Source: Desulfobulbaceae bacterium | GTDB taxonomy: Bacteria; Desulfobacterota; Desulfobulbia; Desulfobulbales; UBA5123 | Length of the DNA stretch: 9,493 bases | Direction: 5' to 3' | Assembly (NCBI GenBank): GCA_029865195.1 | Contig: JAOUHH010000092.1 | Coordinates: 1 to 9,493, forward strand | In this document: positions 5,852 through 9,493 of the stretch, in pieces | Layout of the letters: each line of letters starts with the position of its first letter | How positions within the stretch are numbered: the first letter of the stretch is position 1 | Position numbers and translations under genes: made by a program | Notes under the pieces: generated by a model | Database searches by the model: none | Told to the model about the DNA's origin: nothing | The model's input: only the letters and a program-made list of their open reading frames with translations

Positions 5852-8800
5852 ATGAAAACGGCGATGAAGATAAATCTCATCGGGATATGGATGGCGGTGT
5901 TGTCGTTGACAATGGCCGTTACCGCGTATGCCGCGGCGCCCACGGATCCCGCCAATCTCGGCAGTGTCAGCCATTCGGTCAGTGTTTCCTCCACCAATAA
6001 TACGATTGCCGTTGTCTGGTCCGCCGCCAGCGATGCCGATGGGGATCTGAGCGGCTACATGGCGCAGTGGGACCATGTAGCGAATACCGTCCCCGCAACC
6101 AAGAATCTCTCGGCATCTGCCACCTCGACCATCTCGCCGCCGCTTGCCGACGGGAGCTGGTATTTCCATCTCCGTTCCGTGGACGGGGCGGGAAACAAGA
6201 GCAGTACCGTCCATCTCGGCCCCTTCGCGGTTGATACCACCCCCGGCATCACCTCTGTCGCCCCACGGTCCCGCAGCAATGGCTCTTCCTCCGTCGTGAC
6301 CATCCATGGCACCGATTTCATGGACGGCGCGTTTGTCAAAATCGGTAACACCGATATGGCCAATGAGGCCGTGGTTGGCCCCACCGAGATCATTGCCACG
6401 GTACCGGTTGGTGTGCCGGTCGGTGCCGGTGATGTGACGGTGACGAACGCCAATACCAGATCCGGGGCCCTGGCGGCAGGTTTTTCGGTGGCATCGGCGG
6501 CGATGGGAACCGCGGGTACCGCCACCAAGGTTGCCTTGCGCGTCTCCCCGACCATCATCGCTTCCCGCGGGTTCGGCACGGCCGTGCTCACCGCTACCAT
6601 TACCGACACCTACGGCAATACGGTGACCAGCGATACCTCAAGTGTCACCTTCAGCATCTCGGATGCCACCTATCTGGGTTTTGTCGATGCCTCGGGCGCG
6701 GTTCTCGACCGCGATGGGAACCCTGCCCGCGAGACGGTCGCGGTCCGGAGCGGCGTGGCCACCGTATACCTGAAAACCGCCCCTGCCTCGGTCGGGACCA
6801 CCCAGAACGTTGCCGTGACGGTTGCCGACGGGGCCTTGACGCCGGTGTACGCCAGCGGGACTGCAACGAACGTTTCCATTGTTGATTTCAGTGTCGCTGT
6901 GGACGAAACCGATATCCTCACCTCCACCGGTACCGTTACCGTCACCGTCTATGACGCCCGTGGCGGGGCCGACGTCCCGGTTCTGGTGTCGGCCCCGCGT
7001 TATGGAAGTTTAAGCGGGCTTACCTATCACAGCAGTGTCGGAACATTCACTGCCACCTATACCGCCGGGGCTTCTCCCGGTTCCGATACCCTTGTTTTCC
7101 GTTCCGCCAGTCTGGGTCTGGACAGTAATCCGGTCACTATCAATGTGTATAGCCCCATGGATGTGGCAGATGCCGATTCCCTGGCCGCCTCGCTGGTGAT
7201 CGCCCCGGCTGGATCCAATCGGTTTTCCGTCAGCGGTGGTGACGGCCAATATACCTGGTCTGTGACCGGCCCGGTCGGTTCCGGGGCAAGCACCACCCTG
7301 TCGGCGACCACCGGCTCCTCGGTCACCTTCCGGGCGCCGAGTGTCGGCGACTACGCCGGGGTGTATATCGTTTCGGTCGTGGATTCCAAAGGTTTTACGG
7401 ACTCGTTCCGGGTGTATGTGCCACTGGGGGCGGTCACTGCGAGTGCGGTCAATATCCTTGAAGGCGGTTCGGCAGCCTTTACCGTTGCCGGCGCTTCCAG
7501 CGGTATCACCTGGTCGGTGGTGGATGCCAACGGCGTTGCTCTCTCTTCCGCCGGTGTGCTCGATGGGGTAACTGGAGCGACGACGGTGTTTACCGCAGGC
7601 GATGTCGCGGCGACCACCGATTACTACGTGAAGGCCGCGGTCGGCAGCAACGAGGCGGAACGGCTTGCCACCGCCAGTATCTCTCCGGTAGCCCATGTTA
7701 TTCCCACCCAGACCTTTGCCGGTCGTGTGGTCGGACGGAATGGCAGCGGTCTTAACGGGATCGTGCTGACGCTGCTTGATGAGATTGTGTTGGATACGCC
7801 GCGGTCGGTCACCACCGCGCCTGTCGGCACGGTGGATGGCGCCTTCTCGTTTACCTTGCCGATGCCCTCCCCCTTGACCGGTTACAGTTTCTACGTTGCC
7901 GACCCGAGCCCTGCCGTACTTTATGCGCCGATGACGGTTACGACCACCGACATCGGCACCGACGGCTCCTGTGTCTTGGTTCTTGCGGAGGTTGAGCAGC
8001 ACCTGATCAGTGGGCAGGTGACCCTCGACGGCTCCACGGCCGTTGTCGGCGCCAAGGTGGTGGCGTTCTATACCGATGCCGCCGGGGAGCGGCATTACAC
8101 GGCCACGGGCTACACCGCTGCCGACGGTCGCTATGTGGTTCTGTTGCCGCGTGGATGGCCTTCGCCCAATTCCGGCGACAGCGGCAGTGCCGTGTATACC
8201 GTCGTTGTTTCTGTCGAAGGGTATGCCGCGACAACCGGCGCCACCGTCAACGGTGCCCCTGGGCAGGCAACGTGCGTGGTGGCTGGCTTGCGTGCGCTGC
8301 CAACACCGGCAAAACGGGTGATCACGGTTGGTGAAACCGTCTCCGGCGGGAAGGTGGTGCTGACCGTGAAGGGCAACCCCGCTTTTGATAACTCCGAGGC
8401 CTTTACGGCAAGGCTCGCATCGACCAATGCGGGGGTGTTGACCGTTGGCGCTTATGCTGCGGGCACTGCGTCCTATACCGTCACCTACGACCGGCTGGAG
8501 GATTTCACGGTGACCTTGAGTGACGGCGTGGTCTCTCGGGGGTACGCCTACGCGTATGAAGGCAATGCGGCCCCTGCGGTGGTGACGGTGGGCAAGACGG
8601 TGGTGGTCGACACCGACCTTGGCGGCGCCGATACCTTTGTCGGTGGCGGCGGAACCGTCAAGTTTGCGTTGACGCCGGGCCAACTGGGTGCCAAGGCGCT
8701 GCGTGCCGCGGGTGGGACATCCGTCGTCGTGCAGGTAAGCGAGGTGGCACTGGCGGCGGTCAGCGATACGACCAAGGTCCGCGGCTCCGGGCCGTCGGTA

Positions 8801-9457
8801 TTCGATGTCGATTTGCTTGTCTACGATGCGGACGGCGCGGTGGTCGGCACCTCGGATGATACCGACTATATCGCCGGCGACATCGTCATTACCTTGCCGT
8901 TTGATCTTGCCGTGGTAGAGCCCGGCGATTTCGAGGCCGGCATTTATGTCATCCGCCATGCCCACACCGTTGGGCAACTGTTGGCCGGCAACGGCGAGGT
9001 GGTAAGCCCTGCCGATATCGTGGCCGTTGATTACTTGAACGGCACGGTGGTTTTCCGCGTTTCCAGTCTGTCGGTGTTCGGCATTGGTTCCGGCGTTGAC
9101 GGCGACGGCGGCTTCCTTGGCGGCGGTAATTCCAACTGCTTCATCGCCACCGCGGCTTACGGTTCACCCCTGGCGAAGTATGTCAGGGTGCTGCGTGCAT
9201 TCCGCGATCGCTTCCTGCTGCCGCATTCCCTCGGCAGGGCGTTTGTGCAGGCGTATTATCGGTATTCGCCGCCGCTGGCCAATTACATCGCCAAGCATCA
9301 GGTGGTGCGGGCCATTGTCCGCGTCGCGCTCCTGCCGGTGATCGGCGTGAGCTACATGGCTCTGTGTCTTTCACCGATGCAGCATATTCTGCTTGGTATG
9401 GCGATGGTGGCGGTAGCCCTCTTGACTTTGAGGGTGATGGCGCGCCGGGCAGAGTAA
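5852..9457 (+). CDS. Large multidomain surface/secreted protein with FN3, IPT/TIG, Ig-like modules and CFI-box C-terminus
   Basis: This 1201-residue exported protein has no recognisable catalytic domain. A Sec signal peptide spans 1-27 (ending VTAYA). An FN3-like domain covers ~30-130 (GSWYFHLRSVDGAGN) and an IPT/TIG domain ~132-213 (ITSVAP, VTIHGTDF). A Big/invasin-like module spans ~224-343 and another Ig-like module ~344-435. Two modules sharing TWSV fill ~436-616, and two carboxypeptidase-regulatory-like modules lie at ~621-715 and ~717-815. Beta modules continue at ~821-905, and a conserved-looking domain at ~910-1081 ends SLSVFGIG. A Gly-rich linker leads to the CFI-box (1096-1105) and a hydrophobic, Arg-ended tail. 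The make-up suggests adhesion, carbohydrate binding or a surface scaffold, but no substrate can be named. ATG 5852 was chosen because it begins a proper signal peptide, with GGGGAG 12 nt upstream. ATG 5864 is an alternative, and ATG 5810 would add a non-signal-like prefix. The protein is rich in Thr, Val, Ser, Ala and Gly, with only four Cys. Confidence 0.92.
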   Translation: MKTAMKINLIGIWMAVLSLTMAVTAYAAAPTDPANLGSVSHSVSVSSTNNTIAVVWSAASDADGDLSGYMAQWDHVANTVPATKNLSASATSTISPPLADGSWYFHLRSVDGAGNKSSTVHLGPFAVDTTPGITSVAPRSRSNGSSSVVTIHGTDFMDGAFVKIGNTDMANEAVVGPTEIIATVPVGVPVGAGDVTVTNANTRSGALAAGFSVASAAMGTAGTATKVALRVSPTIIASRGFGTAVLTATITDTYGNTVTSDTSSVTFSISDATYLGFVDASGAVLDRDGNPARETVAVRSGVATVYLKTAPASVGTTQNVAVTVADGALTPVYASGTATNVSIVDFSVAVDETDILTSTGTVTVTVYDARGGADVPVLVSAPRYGSLSGLTYHSSVGTFTATYTAGASPGSDTLVFRSASLGLDSNPVTINVYSPMDVADADSLAASLVIAPAGSNRFSVSGGDGQYTWSVTGPVGSGASTTLSATTGSSVTFRAPSVGDYAGVYIVSVVDSKGFTDSFRVYVPLGAVTASAVNILEGGSAAFTVAGASSGITWSVVDANGVALSSAGVLDGVTGATTVFTAGDVAATTDYYVKAAVGSNEAERLATASISPVAHVIPTQTFAGRVVGRNGSGLNGIVLTLLDEIVLDTPRSVTTAPVGTVDGAFSFTLPMPSPLTGYSFYVADPSPAVLYAPMTVTTTDIGTDGSCVLVLAEVEQHLISGQVTLDGSTAVVGAKVVAFYTDAAGERHYTATGYTAADGRYVVLLPRGWPSPNSGDSGSAVYTVVVSVEGYAATTGATVNGAPGQATCVVAGLRALPTPAKRVITVGETVSGGKVVLTVKGNPAFDNSEAFTARLASTNAGVLTVGAYAAGTASYTVTYDRLEDFTVTLSDGVVSRGYAYAYEGNAAPAVVTVGKTVVVDTDLGGADTFVGGGGTVKFALTPGQLGAKALRAAGGTSVVVQVSEVALAAVSDTTKVRGSGPSVFDVDLLVYDADGAVVGTSDDTDYIAGDIVITLPFDLAVVEPGDFEAGIYVIRHAHTVGQLLAGNGEVVSPADIVAVDYLNGTVVFRVSSLSVFGIGSGVDGDGGFLGGGNSNCFIATAAYGSPLAKYVRVLRAFRDRFLLPHSLGRAFVQAYYRYSPPLANYIAKHQVVRAIVRVALLPVIGVSYMALCLSPMQHILLGMAMVAVALLTLRVMARRAE
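9137..9454 (+). other. CFI-box C-terminal domain of the large protein
   Basis: The last 106 residues form a distinct C-terminal domain. It starts CFIATAAYGS (Cys 1096) directly after a Gly-rich linker. Next come VLRAFRDRFLL and YYRYSPPLANYIA, then a hydrophobic stretch around 1151-1174 and a terminal hydrophobic helix at about 1178-1194, with a basic end RVMARR. From memory this matches the CFI-box-CTERM type that recurs at the C-termini of unrelated large exported proteins, where the Cys is invariant. Its function is not established to my knowledge. The layout of motif, membrane-like helix and basic tail recalls protein-sorting signals. Confidence 0.85.
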
Positions 9458-9493
9458 GGAATATCTGCGCGCTGGATGTGATCGTTGTCCTCG

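Noticed and set aside
5761..6000. Small plus-strand open frame (79 codons) overlapping the start of the large gene
   Set aside because: It is out of frame with the large gene, overlaps its signal peptide region, and shows no ribosome binding site or recognisable features.
7010..8977. Long open frame on the minus strand (655 codons) inside the large gene
   Set aside because: It is the antisense shadow of a GC-rich coding region. Its translation is rich in Arg, Gly, His and Asp with no recognisable domain, while the plus strand encodes a coherent signal peptide and domain series.
9380..9454. PEP-CTERM, GlyGly-CTERM or LPXTG signal at the protein end
   Set aside because: There is no PEP, LPXTG or terminal GG motif next to the last helix. 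The conserved element is the CFI-box about 80 residues earlier, so it belongs to a different type.

Overview
The window is GC-rich and gene-dense on the + strand. It carries the distal end of a type II secretion system (T2SS, general secretion pathway) gene cluster, followed by one very large gene for an exported multidomain protein. The gene order gspN-gspC-gspD-gspE, the GspN type, the high-GC codon use and the CFI-box C-terminus of the large protein together point to a Desulfobacterota (delta-proteobacterial) bacterium. This is inference from gene content; no rRNA or other taxonomic marker is present.

Layout: 3-341 is the 3' end of gspN. 420-1340 is gspC (inner-membrane anchor, HR domain, PDZ domain). 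1438-3771 is gspD, the outer-membrane secretin, which has an unusual C-terminal TPR extension. 3831-5540 is gspE, the cytoplasmic secretion ATPase, with a zinc C4 motif and a tandem MshEN-like N-terminus. The four genes are co-directional with gaps of 59-97 nt and look like one transcription unit. No gspF or pseudopilin gene follows gspE in this window. If the system is complete, those genes lie upstream or elsewhere.

A 311-nt non-coding stretch (5541-5851) with an AT-rich block and small symmetric elements separates gspE from the 1201-residue gene at 5852-9457. That protein has a Sec signal peptide, an FN3-like domain, an IPT/TIG domain, several Ig-like modules, two carboxypeptidase-regulatory-like modules and a conserved beta domain. 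It ends in a Gly-rich linker, a CFIATAAYGS motif (CFI-box) and hydrophobic segments with an Arg-rich tail.

How the parts may work together: GspC, D, E and N are parts of the envelope-spanning exporter. The large protein reaches the periplasm by Sec and looks like a cell-surface or secreted protein. Its position directly after the T2SS genes makes it a candidate T2SS client whose C-terminus may be a sorting or anchoring signal, by analogy with GlyGly-CTERM proteins. That link is a hypothesis. The most interesting points are this candidate client with its C-terminal signal, the TPR tail on the secretin, and the possible cyclic-di-GMP-binding N-terminus of GspE.
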